Part shown: positions 33,099 through 41,173 of the stretch, piece after piece
How the letters are laid out: each line of letters opens with the position of its first letter
Numbering within the stretch: the stretch's first letter is position 1
Source: an uncultured Eisenbergiella sp.
GTDB taxonomy: Bacteria > Bacillota > Clostridia > Lachnospirales > Lachnospiraceae
NCBI GenBank assembly: GCA_947627215.1
Contig: CANQVD010000007.1
Coordinates: 62,001-126,000 of the forward strand
Direction of reading: 5' to 3'
Length of the DNA stretch: 64,000 bases
Notes under the pieces: generated by a model
What the model was told of the DNA's origin: nothing
Database searches by the model: none
The model's input: only the letters and a program-made list of their open reading frames with translations
Position numbers and translations under genes: made by a program

Positions 33099-34490
33099 AT
33101 GGCAAATCAGAACAGGGAAATCCCCTACAAGATCTATCTGGAAGAACAGGAAATGCCCAGACAGTGGTACAACGTCCGCGCGGACATGAAGAACAAGCCC
33201 GCGCCGCTGCTCAACCCGGGTACCCATCAGCCCATGACGGCCCAGGAGCTGTCCGCCGTTTTCTGCGACGAGCTGGTGGCGCAGGAGCTGGACAACGAGC
33301 ACCGCTATATCGACATCCCGCAGGAGATCCAGGATTTTTACAAAATGTACCGTCCGTCACCGCTGGTGCGCGCGTACTGTCTGGAGAAGAAGCTGGGTAC
33401 GCCCGCGAAGATCTATTACAAGTTTGAGGGCAACAACACCAGCGGCAGCCACAAGCTCAATTCCGCCATCGCGCAGGCCTACTATGCCAAGAAGCAGGGC
33501 CTGAAGGGCGTGACCACCGAGACCGGCGCCGGTCAGTGGGGCACCGCGCTTTCCATGGCGTGTGCGTACATGGGGCTGGACTGCAAGGTTTACATGGTGA
33601 AATGCTCCTATGAGCAGAAGCCGTTCCGCCGCGAGGTCATGCGCACCTACGGCGCGGACGTGACGCCGTCTCCTTCCGAGACCACCCAGGTGGGCCGGAA
33701 GATCCTGGCGGAGCATCCCGGGACCACCGGAAGCCTGGGCTGTGCGATCTCCGAGGCGGTGGAGGTGGCCGTCGGCACGGAGGGCTATCGTTACGTGCTG
33801 GGCAGCGTGCTCAATCAGGTGCTGCTGCATCAGTCGATCATCGGTCTGGAAACCAAGGCGGCGCTGGATAAATACGGCGTCAAGCCCGATATCATCATCG
33901 GCTGCGCGGGCGGCGGCTCCAATCTGGGCGGTCTGGTTGCTCCCTTCATGGGCGAGAAGCTGCGCGGCGAAAAGGACTACCGCATCATCGCGGTGGAGCC
34001 TGCGAGCTGCCCCAGCCTCACCAGAGGAAAATTCGTCTACGATTTCTGCGATACCGGCATGGTGACGCCGCTGGCGAAGATGTACACGCTGGGCAGCAAT
34101 TTCATCCCGTCTCCGAACCATGCGGGCGGGCTGCGCTACCACGGCATGAGCGCGATCCTGTCCCAACTGTATCATGACGGCCTGATGGAGGCCACCAGCG
34201 TGGAGCAGACCTCCGTCTTCGAGGCGGCCGAGATGTTCGCACGGGTGGAGGGCATTCTGCCCGCGCCGGAGAGCAGCCATGCGATCCGCGTCGCCATCGA
34301 CGAGGCCATGAAGTGTAAGGAGACCGGCGAAGAGAAGACCATCGTCTTCGGCCTCACCGGCACGGGCTATTTCGATCTGGTGGCCTATGAGAAGTACAAC
34401 AACGGCGAGATGGACGATTATATCCCTACCGACGAGGATCTGGCGGTCGGCTTTGCCGGCATTCCGAAGTTCGAGGGCAATGAGATCTGA
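33099..34490 (+). CDS. trpB: Tryptophan synthase beta-like protein, TrpB2 type
   Basis: PLP enzyme making tryptophan from indole and serine. 463 residues, longer than TrpB1 and with the TrpB2 N terminus (IPYKIYLEEQEMPRQWYN). PLP Lys in NTSGSHKLNSA (near 118), then TTETGAGQWGTALS, phosphate-binding GCAGGGSNLGG and the C-terminal FGLTGTGYFDL. No trpA or other trp gene is in the window, so it likely uses free indole or salvages it. It has a dedicated Trp T-box leader and a terminator, so it is regulated as a single-gene unit. Confidence 0.96.
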   Translation: MANQNREIPYKIYLEEQEMPRQWYNVRADMKNKPAPLLNPGTHQPMTAQELSAVFCDELVAQELDNEHRYIDIPQEIQDFYKMYRPSPLVRAYCLEKKLGTPAKIYYKFEGNNTSGSHKLNSAIAQAYYAKKQGLKGVTTETGAGQWGTALSMACAYMGLDCKVYMVKCSYEQKPFRREVMRTYGADVTPSPSETTQVGRKILAEHPGTTGSLGCAISEAVEVAVGTEGYRYVLGSVLNQVLLHQSIIGLETKAALDKYGVKPDIIIGCAGGGSNLGGLVAPFMGEKLRGEKDYRIIAVEPASCPSLTRGKFVYDFCDTGMVTPLAKMYTLGSNFIPSPNHAGGLRYHGMSAILSQLYHDGLMEATSVEQTSVFEAAEMFARVEGILPAPESSHAIRVAIDEAMKCKETGEEKTIVFGLTGTGYFDLVAYEKYNNGEMDDYIPTDEDLAVGFAGIPKFEGNEI

Positions 34491-34557
34491 TCCCGTATAA
34501 GGACTGTGCGGGCATGGGGAGCGCCCGGCGCGTTCCGCCGCAGAGGTATGAGAAAAG

Positions 34558-34603
34558 AAACGCTGTTTTCCGGCTTTCGCAGTCCGGAGAACAGCGTTTT
34601 TTT
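34558..34603 (+). terminator. Terminator of trpB2
   Basis: AAACGCTGTTTTCCGG pairs with CCGGAGAACAGCGTTT, ten-base loop, followed by seven T. Confidence 0.92.
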
Positions 34604-34685
34604 AAGAGATCTGTAAAAACGTGACGGCCCGCGTCCGCCCTGAGGAGCGGACCGGCGCAGCCGGCTTACCGGATGCCCGGGACCG

Positions 34686-35840
34686 TCATCCGGGGAACAG
34701 CGTTTTCACGTTTCGGATGACGTTATCCTCCACATCAAACTGCCAGACGCCGTGGCCCGGGATGCGGTGCTCCGTCAGATAATAGTGCCCGTCGAAGCTG
34801 CTGATATAGTAGGGGGTGCCGCCGCCGAGGAACGTGCCGTAGATATCCTCCCAGTTCCCCGCGGCCAGACCGCTCAGATCCTTCGTCCGGATCAGGGTGG
34901 CGTAGTCCTGATTGCCGGTCAGATCCGTGGAGACCGTGATGTAAAAATAATCCTGGATCCGGGAAAGCTGCACCATGCCCGCGATTTCGGCGGGGACCGG
35001 CCAGGTTTCGCGGACGGACAGATCCTCCAGGGCGGCGCGAATGATGGTGGAGTTCCCCGATACAAAATAGATGTCGTCCCCTTCGATCGTGAAGGAACGG
35101 ACATAAAAACCGTTCAGCTCCGGAACGGAGAGAATCTTTTCCAGCGCTACATCCGAGGTGTTCCCGGGACGGACGAACACGTACAGCTCGCCGGTCATGG
35201 AGCTTAAGGCATAAAAACGCTTCGACGCTTCGTCGTAAACCACATAATGGGGCCGGACGCCGATCCCGTCGAAGGTCTGGGTCAGATAAAAGATGCCGTC
35301 CTTTTTCTCAAAGACCAGAATGCGGTGGTTCTCCGTATCGTCCGCCAGATATACCGTGCCGTCTCCGGCGATGGTGTGCCCCCGGCTGATCCGGTCGCTC
35401 ATCACCGTCCATTCCGTCAGCGGCCGGTCGAGGTCCGGGCTGGTCAGGATCTGATCGTGATAGCAGTCCACGATGAAGTAGTCGTCCCCGATCCGGGTGA
35501 TCTGCGTGGGCACGCTGAGCGCGCTCTGGACGTTGGCCGCAAGCCCTCCGGCCACGGGTGTTTCCAGACGGTCCGCGTACCGCAGGACCTCCGGATGCGC
35601 CTGCCTGTACCGGAGGAAAAAGAACGCGAAAATGCCCGCGGTTGCCGCAAACAGGCAAGCCGCGGCCACAAAACGCCGTATGATCCTATACCTGCGGCCT
35701 GACGGAGCCTTCACCGCGGGGGATTTTTTTTCAATGTTCGCCTTTTTTGTGGAAAAAAGAGCTTCCCGTACGGGTTCAGTTCTTGGTTTCGTGGGGTGAT
35801 TTTTCATGTTCAGCAGTTCACTCGGTATTTCCGTGATCAT
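34686..35840 (-). CDS. Membrane-anchored propeller-like protein, function unknown
   Basis: 384 residues. A basic N-terminal region of about 50 residues, one helix (FVAAACLFAATAGIFAFFFL, residues about 57-76), then about 300 residues of repeated short beta-rich units such as DDYFIVDCYHDQIL, DGTVYLADDTENHRILVF and YFYITVSTDL. The DxxNHRILVF unit resembles NHL repeats, so an extracellular beta propeller is likely. The enzyme or ligand role is not evident. Two starts (35840 and 35807) lack a good ribosome site. It is divergent from mscL across a region with a 22-base tandem repeat. Confidence 0.65.
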   Translation of the reverse strand: MITEIPSELLNMKNHPTKPRTEPVREALFSTKKANIEKKSPAVKAPSGRRYRIIRRFVAAACLFAATAGIFAFFFLRYRQAHPEVLRYADRLETPVAGGLAANVQSALSVPTQITRIGDDYFIVDCYHDQILTSPDLDRPLTEWTVMSDRISRGHTIAGDGTVYLADDTENHRILVFEKKDGIFYLTQTFDGIGVRPHYVVYDEASKRFYALSSMTGELYVFVRPGNTSDVALEKILSVPELNGFYVRSFTIEGDDIYFVSGNSTIIRAALEDLSVRETWPVPAEIAGMVQLSRIQDYFYITVSTDLTGNQDYATLIRTKDLSGLAAGNWEDIYGTFLGGGTPYYISSFDGHYYLTEHRIPGHGVWQFDVEDNVIRNVKTLFPG

Positions 35841-35868
35841 GGTTTGATTTTGTTGACAAAATCTTCCG

Positions 35869-35912
35869 GAACGAATTTATTTTATCATGAGAACGAATTT
35901 ATTTTATCATGA
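35869..35912. repeat. 22-base perfect tandem duplication between divergent genes
   Basis: Two identical 22-base units, beginning GAACGAATTTATTTTATCAT, occupy 35869-35890 and 35891-35912. They lie in the gap between the propeller-like gene and mscL. A rightward TTGACA (35853-35858) and a leftward TTGAAT-N17-CATGAT are nearby, so the repeat sits in promoter DNA of both genes. Confidence 0.85.
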
Positions 35913-36010
35913 GATTAGGGTGGCGGCAATTCAAACTTTGTGGTAGAATGAAAAAAACGGCATGCTCCGGCAGGGAGCGTGCGGAATAAAAAGAAAAGGA
36001 GTCTGGAGAC

Positions 36011-36439
36011 ATGAAAAAGTTTCTCAATGAATTCCGGGATTTCGCGCTGCGGGGCAACGTGATGGATCTGGCGGTCGGCGTTATCATCGGCGCGGCGTTT
36101 CAGGCGATCATCAATTCCCTGGTGAATGACGTGATCTCCCCGCTGATCGGGCTGGTGGCCAATACGGATCTGAGCTATATGGTGGCGACGGTCGGGGATG
36201 TGGAGATCCGCTACGGCGCATTTATCACCGCCATCATCAATTTCGTCATCATGGCGCTGATCATTTTCCTGCTCGTAAAGGGGATGAACGCGCTGGCCGA
36301 TAAGGGCAAGAAGAAAAAAGCGCCCGCAGCCGCGGCGGCTCCGGCCACGAAGATCTGCCCGTACTGCAAGAGCGAGATCGCGGCGGGGGCGACCCGCTGT
36401 CCGCACTGCACCTCTCAGTTGGATAAGGGGAACAGATAA
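36011..36439 (+). CDS. mscL: Large-conductance mechanosensitive channel with zinc-ribbon tail
   Basis: MscL opens under membrane tension to release solutes. 142 residues: N-terminal amphipathic helix MKKFLNEFRDFALRGNVMDL, first helix with the pore-lining LAVGVIIGAAFQAIINSLV, periplasmic loop, second helix (about 76-98) and a basic stretch GKKKKAP with poly-Ala. The usual C-terminal bundle is replaced by a zinc ribbon, CPYCKSEIAAGATRCPHC. The ATG follows AAAAGGAG. It is a normal-looking channel apart from that tail, whose role is unknown. Confidence 0.95.
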   Translation: MKKFLNEFRDFALRGNVMDLAVGVIIGAAFQAIINSLVNDVISPLIGLVANTDLSYMVATVGDVEIRYGAFITAIINFVIMALIIFLLVKGMNALADKGKKKKAPAAAAAPATKICPYCKSEIAAGATRCPHCTSQLDKGNR

Positions 36440-36562
36440 AAGAGCGTACATAATAAGAACAGTGAGCTACGGGACGAAGCAGGGAACAGGATCCCGCACG
36501 GAAGCGCGTGAGCCGTAAGGAACCTTCACCAGAATATGACCTGTGCCGGGCAGACGGAAAAT
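36440..36562 (+). other. Non-coding region downstream of mscL with hairpin potential
   Basis: No gene. Possible pairing includes CGGGA/TCCCG with inner GGGA/TCCC, and TACGG/CCGTA closing two hairpins. AACCTT near 36517 can pair with AAGGTT in the loop of the following terminator. It may be a 3' UTR, a small RNA or part of a regulatory leader; no known class was recognised. Confidence 0.35.
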
Positions 36563-36566
36563 TGAG

Positions 36567-36610
36567 AACGCTATGTAAAAGGTTCATCCGATTACATAGC
36601 GTTTTATTAT
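36567..36610 (+). terminator. Terminator between mscL and the ABC transporter operon
   Basis: AACGCTATGTAA (36567-36578) and TTACATAGCGTT (36592-36603) form a perfect 12-bp stem, followed by TTTTATTATTT. Confidence 0.92.
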
Positions 36611-36748
36611 TTGCCGCGGATACGCATTTTTTGCAATACACCTGAAAAAATCGGTTACAGGCTCCGGCCCTTACTTTTTGCAATCTCCACGGAATCTTCA
36701 AGATTATGCTCTATGATGATCACAAAATCCAAAGGAGGAAGCGATCAC

Positions 36749-37450
36749 ATGGATATGATTTTGAAAACGACCGGCCTCTGCAAAAAATTCAAAGGGCAGA
36801 TCGCGGTTGACAATGTGGACATTCACATTCAAAAAAACTCTGTTTACGGGCTGCTGGGGCCGAACGGAGCAGGAAAGTCCACGATCCTGAAGATGATCTC
36901 GGGTATTCTGCGTCCGACATCCGGCGGGATTGCATTTGACGGTCACCCGTGGAGCCGCAGGGATCTGAACAGCATCGGGGCTTTGATCGAAACGCCGCCG
37001 CTGTACGAAAATCTGACGGCCTATGAAAATCTTAAGGCGAGGGCACTCGCGATGAATTTGCCGGAAAGCCGGATCGATGAAGCGCTTGCGGTCGTGCGGC
37101 TTCAAGATACAGGCAAAAAGAGGGCGGGACAGTTTTCCCTCGGTATGAAGCAGCGCCTTGGCATTGCCCTCGCATTGCTGGCCCGGCCGAAGCTGCTAAT
37201 TCTGGATGAACCGACAAACGGATTGGACCCTATCGGTATGCAGGATCTGCGCGGCTTGATCCGTTCTTTTCCGGAAAAAGGGATTACGGTGATCCTATCC
37301 AGTCACATTCTGTCAGAGGTTGAGCTGATCGCGGACCACGTTGGCATTCTCTCAAACGGAAAATTGAGCTATGAAAGCGAGATCCGCAAAGACACGGATC
37401 TGGAACGAATCTTTATGGATGTCGTCGGCAGCGCCGGAAGGGAGGGCTGA
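36749..37450 (+). CDS. ABC transporter ATP-binding protein, antimicrobial-peptide resistance type (LanF/CprA-like)
   Basis: ATPase of a transporter family that removes lantibiotics or cationic peptides from the membrane. 233 residues from ATG 36749 after AAAGGAGG. Walker A GPNGAGKST, Q-loop region, signature FSLGMKQRLGIA, Walker B LLILDEPTNGLDP, His switch SSHILSEVE. It is first in a five-gene unit: ATPase, two permeases, response regulator, sensor kinase. The order resembles cprABC with cprR/cprK of Clostridioides difficile and LanFEG immunity operons, but no lantibiotic gene is present, so defence against foreign peptides is the likely role. Confidence 0.92.
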   Translation: MDMILKTTGLCKKFKGQIAVDNVDIHIQKNSVYGLLGPNGAGKSTILKMISGILRPTSGGIAFDGHPWSRRDLNSIGALIETPPLYENLTAYENLKARALAMNLPESRIDEALAVVRLQDTGKKRAGQFSLGMKQRLGIALALLARPKLLILDEPTNGLDPIGMQDLRGLIRSFPEKGITVILSSHILSEVELIADHVGILSNGKLSYESEIRKDTDLERIFMDVVGSAGREG

Positions 37451-37453
37451 TGG

Positions 37454-38218
37454 ATGTCAGGAATCCTTCGATCGGAACTGCTGAAAATGCGTCATACTTT
37501 TTCCCTGAAGTTCGCTGTTCTGGCCCCGCTGGTCACCCTCCTGCTGAGTTATCTGCTGAGCGGCAGCTATGTTCAATTTTCGGCGTACAACTGGTGGTAT
37601 TTCATGATCTTACCGCTTGCGGCTGCTTCATGCTCCGCGAGCATGATCGCCCGGGAGAAACAAACCGGGATGCAGAATATCCTTTGTCTGCCGGTGCGAT
37701 TCGATAAAATCTGGCTCGGGAAAACGGCCGCAGCCGTTATCCTGCTTTTGGCATCAAACCTTCTGCTGTGGATCGCGGCAACTGCTGTCGGCTTTGTGAC
37801 AGAGGTTACGGTTTCTCCGTTGGATGGACTGATCGGATGTATGCTGCTTTTCCTGACTTATTTGTGGCAGATTCCTTTTATCATGCTGTCAGCGGATTTC
37901 ATGGGCTATCTTCCGACAGTCCTGATGTCGATGGCCGCGAACATGATTTTTTCCGCTGTGGGAGCCGAAGCAGAATGGTTCTTATTTGTCCCTTATGCGA
38001 TCCCGGCCCGGATTGTATGTCCTTTTTTCAAAATGCACGCCAACGGGATCCCGCTGGAAAGCGGTTCGCCTCTTTTATCGAAGGGGTATGTTCTTCCGGC
38101 GCTGACCGTCAGCCTGCTATTTGCGTGCGTTGTTTTTGGGTGCAGCGCAAAACTGTTTTCGAGGGGAGGGCGGACGCATGAAGGAATATTGCCGCTGTCT
38201 GAAAAGCGACATATATAA
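37454..38218 (+). CDS. ABC transporter permease, LanE/CprB-like
   Basis: 254 residues with about six membrane helices, starting with a short cytoplasmic segment MSGILRSELLKMRHTFSLK typical of LanE/MutE permeases, followed by helices near residues 20-40, 50-70, 90-115, 125-150, 165-180 and 215-235. Pairs with the preceding ATPase; its ATG lies four bases after the ATPase stop. The next permease starts 41 bases inside its 3' end, indicating tight translational coupling. Confidence 0.85.
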   Translation: MSGILRSELLKMRHTFSLKFAVLAPLVTLLLSYLLSGSYVQFSAYNWWYFMILPLAAASCSASMIAREKQTGMQNILCLPVRFDKIWLGKTAAAVILLLASNLLLWIAATAVGFVTEVTVSPLDGLIGCMLLFLTYLWQIPFIMLSADFMGYLPTVLMSMAANMIFSAVGAEAEWFLFVPYAIPARIVCPFFKMHANGIPLESGSPLLSKGYVLPALTVSLLFACVVFGCSAKLFSRGGRTHEGILPLSEKRHI

Positions 38219-38924
38219 GCTGCGGCACTCATGGTATTTTGCGGTTCATTTGCTCTTTCCTGTTTTGGGGGCGGTTCTTATGCTGCTTTATTCCCGTTTT
38301 TCGTCCGGCAGCGCACGGAATAAACTGGCGGCCTTCGTGCAGATCATTGCGGCCGCATTTCCGTTTGCGATCTCGATCGTTTGCCAGATCATTGCGGAGC
38401 AGGAATTACAGGCGGGGCATTTTCAAAATATGCTCACGCTCCCGGACCGCAAAAAGGCGATCCTCTCAAAGCTTGCGATCCTGCTTATGTCGGGCCTGTT
38501 TTCCGCTGCGCTCAGCGCCGTTTTATTTGGGGTCCCGTTTTCCTATATGACGGGGACGAAGCTTCCGGTGAAATTCTTTATCCTGATCCCGGTCGTGCTT
38601 TGGGCGGGCAATATTATGATATACGGCCTGCACCTGATATTGGCGTTCCGTTTTGGGCGAAACCCCGGGATCAGCATCGGCGTAATGGGGAGCCTGCTGT
38701 CGGCTCTTCTCCAAACAGGCATGGGTGACGGACGGTGGTTTGTGATCCCCTACGGTTTGGGAATACGCTTTGCAGAAAGTACCCTGATATCCATATTCCA
38801 TCTGCCGTATGCGGAAAATCGTGAGATTCAGACGGGGATTCTTTTTTGCATCGCTGTTACCTGTGGTATAATCGGCTTAGCGGTATTTTGGTTTTCGCGG
38901 TACAGCGGAACATCTTCTGATTGA
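38178..38924 (+). CDS. ABC transporter permease, LanG/CprC-like
   Basis: 248 residues, about six helices, N terminus MKEYCRCLKSDIYKLRHSWY typical of the family. Start 38178 follows GGGGAGGG; the gene overlaps the previous permease by 41 bases. The two permeases are only distantly alike and probably form a heterodimer with the ATPase. The response regulator gene follows 19 bases later. Confidence 0.85.
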   Translation: MKEYCRCLKSDIYKLRHSWYFAVHLLFPVLGAVLMLLYSRFSSGSARNKLAAFVQIIAAAFPFAISIVCQIIAEQELQAGHFQNMLTLPDRKKAILSKLAILLMSGLFSAALSAVLFGVPFSYMTGTKLPVKFFILIPVVLWAGNIMIYGLHLILAFRFGRNPGISIGVMGSLLSALLQTGMGDGRWFVIPYGLGIRFAESTLISIFHLPYAENREIQTGILFCIAVTCGIIGLAVFWFSRYSGTSSD

Positions 38925-38943
38925 AGCAAAAAGAGGTGGGACA

Positions 38944-39603
38944 ATGGCACATATTTTAGCGATAGACGATGAACCTGCTATGCTCCAGCTGATCCGGCGT
39001 GTGCTGGAAAAAGATCAGCACTGGATCACCCTGATATCGGACACAAACGAAGTCCTTCCCATGAATTTTTCAAAATATGACCTGATCCTGCTGGATATCA
39101 TGATGCCGGGGCTGGACGGGTTCAAGCTCTGCCGGGAGATCCGTTCCCGCGTGGATTGTCCCATTATTTTTCTGACGGCAAAAATACAGGAGGCCGATAT
39201 TGTGCGCGGATTAGGGCTGGGCGCGGATGATTACATTACAAAACCGTTTGGAGCGGCTGAGCTTCGTGCGAGGGTGAATGCCCATTTGCGGCGTGATGTC
39301 AGAGAAAAGAAAAATGCTTTTTCCGTCTCCGGCATCGTGTTTCGGATCAATGCCAGGGAAGCGGAGGCACAGGGGAAAAAACTTCCGTTCACCAAAAGCG
39401 AATATGAGATCTGCGAATATCTGGCGCTCCATCACGGGCAAACCTTTACGAGAGAGCAGATCTATGAAGCTGTTTTCGGTTTTGACGGTGAAAGCGACAG
39501 CTCTGTCATTTCCACGCACATCAAAAATATCCGCGGGAAGCTGGCAGCGTATCATGCGGCTCCGATAGAAACGGTATGGGGAGTGGGTTATAAATGGGTG
39601 TAA
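38944..39603 (+). CDS. OmpR/VanR-type response regulator of the resistance operon
   Basis: 219 residues. Receiver domain with acidic pair in AIDDEPAML, phosphoacceptor Asp in LILLDIMMPGLDGF (near 52), switch Thr in FLTAKIQ and Lys in YITKPFG. The C-terminal winged helix (about 125-219) has FTKSEYEICEYLALHHGQTFTRE and ends GVGYKWV. It most likely activates the upstream transporter genes in response to peptide. AAGAGGTGGG lies before the ATG. Overlaps the kinase gene by ten bases. Confidence 0.93.
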   Translation: MAHILAIDDEPAMLQLIRRVLEKDQHWITLISDTNEVLPMNFSKYDLILLDIMMPGLDGFKLCREIRSRVDCPIIFLTAKIQEADIVRGLGLGADDYITKPFGAAELRARVNAHLRRDVREKKNAFSVSGIVFRINAREAEAQGKKLPFTKSEYEICEYLALHHGQTFTREQIYEAVFGFDGESDSSVISTHIKNIRGKLAAYHAAPIETVWGVGYKWV

Positions 39604-40949
39604 AAAAGCTTCGTTCAGTGTTTATACAGCACGCGCTGTCCCTCGCAGCCGCTGTTTTTATCGTCATAGCTGTCAATGTGGGAGCTTACCTCTGGTGTGT
39701 GGAGCAGAGCCTCATTTATTCCCTGAGCCGTGTGAGCGCCGCGATAGAGACCGCAAAAGAAAACCTGCGGTCCGCGGAGCCGCTCACGGAGGAGGATATA
39801 CCGTTCCTCTGTGAGTATGCCTTGTTCACAAAGGACGGGCAGTATAAAACAGGCACGATCGCACCGGAAAAGGGCATTTCCGTCTGGAATGTCTGCATGG
39901 AAAACGGGCGGCCGGGCGACCATCCGTATCTCTATACGGTCATAGATCGAAAAAACGACGTTTTGATCCTGAGATACCGCATGACGGCGCAATTTGCAGA
40001 TCCGACGCTGAGAAGCATATTTCCGTCTGCCGATCTGCTTCTGATCGGCGTGATCCTGCTGGAAATACTGATCTCCCTGATCGTCATCTCCTTTCTTTTC
40101 GGCAGATATCTCGGGAAAAAGATCGATCGATTGCTGGTCGTCGTTCACAGGATCGAGCAGCAGGATTTAAATTTTGAAATGCAAAGAAGCAGACTGTTTG
40201 AGGTTGACCGGGCGTTGGACGCGCTCGATCACATGAGACTTGCACTGAAACAGTCTCTTTCCAAACAGTGGTACGACGATAAGCTGCGGCAGGAGCAGCT
40301 TTCCGCTCTGGCCCACGATCTGAAAACGCCGCTTACCATTATCCGCGGCAATACGGAGCTGCTTTTTGAAACGCCGCTTTCCGCGGAGCAGAGGGAGTGC
40401 GCGGAATATATTGAGAACAGCTCCTTACAGATGCAGGCCTATGTGCAGACCCTGATCGAGGCCGCAAAATCGTGGGACAGCTACCGGCCTCGTATGCAGA
40501 AGATCCATATGGGTTCTTTTCTGCAGGAGTTAAAAAAGCAGATCGACGGCCTGTGCGCGGTGAACAATATCACCCTGCAGTGGGATTGCGGGCAGTCCCC
40601 CGAATATATCACGGCAGATCGCGATCTGCTCATGCGGATGCTCGTCAACGTGCTCTCAAACGCGGTCGAACACACCCCGCAGGGGGGAACGGCTGCCTTT
40701 GAAATACGGGAGCGTGACAGCGAACTTTCTTTTCTGATCACGGATGCCGGGCAGGGATTTTCTGACGAAGCCCTGAAGCACGCAACGGAGCAATTCTTTA
40801 TGGATGACGATAGCCGAAGCTCAAAATTTCATTACGGTATCGGCCTGTATGCTGCGGCATCTATCGCCAAAAAACATAACGGAAGGATCATTTTGGAAAA
40901 TTCTGCCGCTTCGGGCGGCGCGAAGGTTACGATACAGATTCCGTGCTGA
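39594..40949 (+). CDS. Sensor histidine kinase of the resistance operon
   Basis: 451 residues. Two helices (about 8-31 and 146-168) flank an extracytoplasmic domain of about 110 residues; then HAMP-like segment, HisKA box SALAHDLKTPLTIIRGN (phospho-His near 245) and HATPase_c with N box LVNVLSNAVEHTP, G1 DAGQGF and G2 YGIGLYAA. Architecture fits SpaK/NisK- or CprK-like peptide-sensing kinases. It is the last gene of the unit; the 224 bases that follow show no clear terminator. Confidence 0.93.
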   Translation: MGVKKLRSVFIQHALSLAAAVFIVIAVNVGAYLWCVEQSLIYSLSRVSAAIETAKENLRSAEPLTEEDIPFLCEYALFTKDGQYKTGTIAPEKGISVWNVCMENGRPGDHPYLYTVIDRKNDVLILRYRMTAQFADPTLRSIFPSADLLLIGVILLEILISLIVISFLFGRYLGKKIDRLLVVVHRIEQQDLNFEMQRSRLFEVDRALDALDHMRLALKQSLSKQWYDDKLRQEQLSALAHDLKTPLTIIRGNTELLFETPLSAEQRECAEYIENSSLQMQAYVQTLIEAAKSWDSYRPRMQKIHMGSFLQELKKQIDGLCAVNNITLQWDCGQSPEYITADRDLLMRMLVNVLSNAVEHTPQGGTAAFEIRERDSELSFLITDAGQGFSDEALKHATEQFFMDDDSRSSKFHYGIGLYAAASIAKKHNGRIILENSAASGGAKVTIQIPC

Positions 40950-41173
40950 CCATGTCCGTTTGAATTGTCCGGCGTACTTGTCTATTTCGGTATCATACAG
41001 AACCGCCGGATATAAAAGCGGGAGTCCGTTGATTCTTAAGGGCCTGCATATGCTGCTTTTCAGATTGCTGTTTCAGGTTCGTATGACAAAATCGGTTGAT
41101 TATTCGGCGAAGATTTCATATAATTAATGCTGAAGGTGAAAAGTAAACGATTTTAGAAAAGGGAGGTGGCGGT

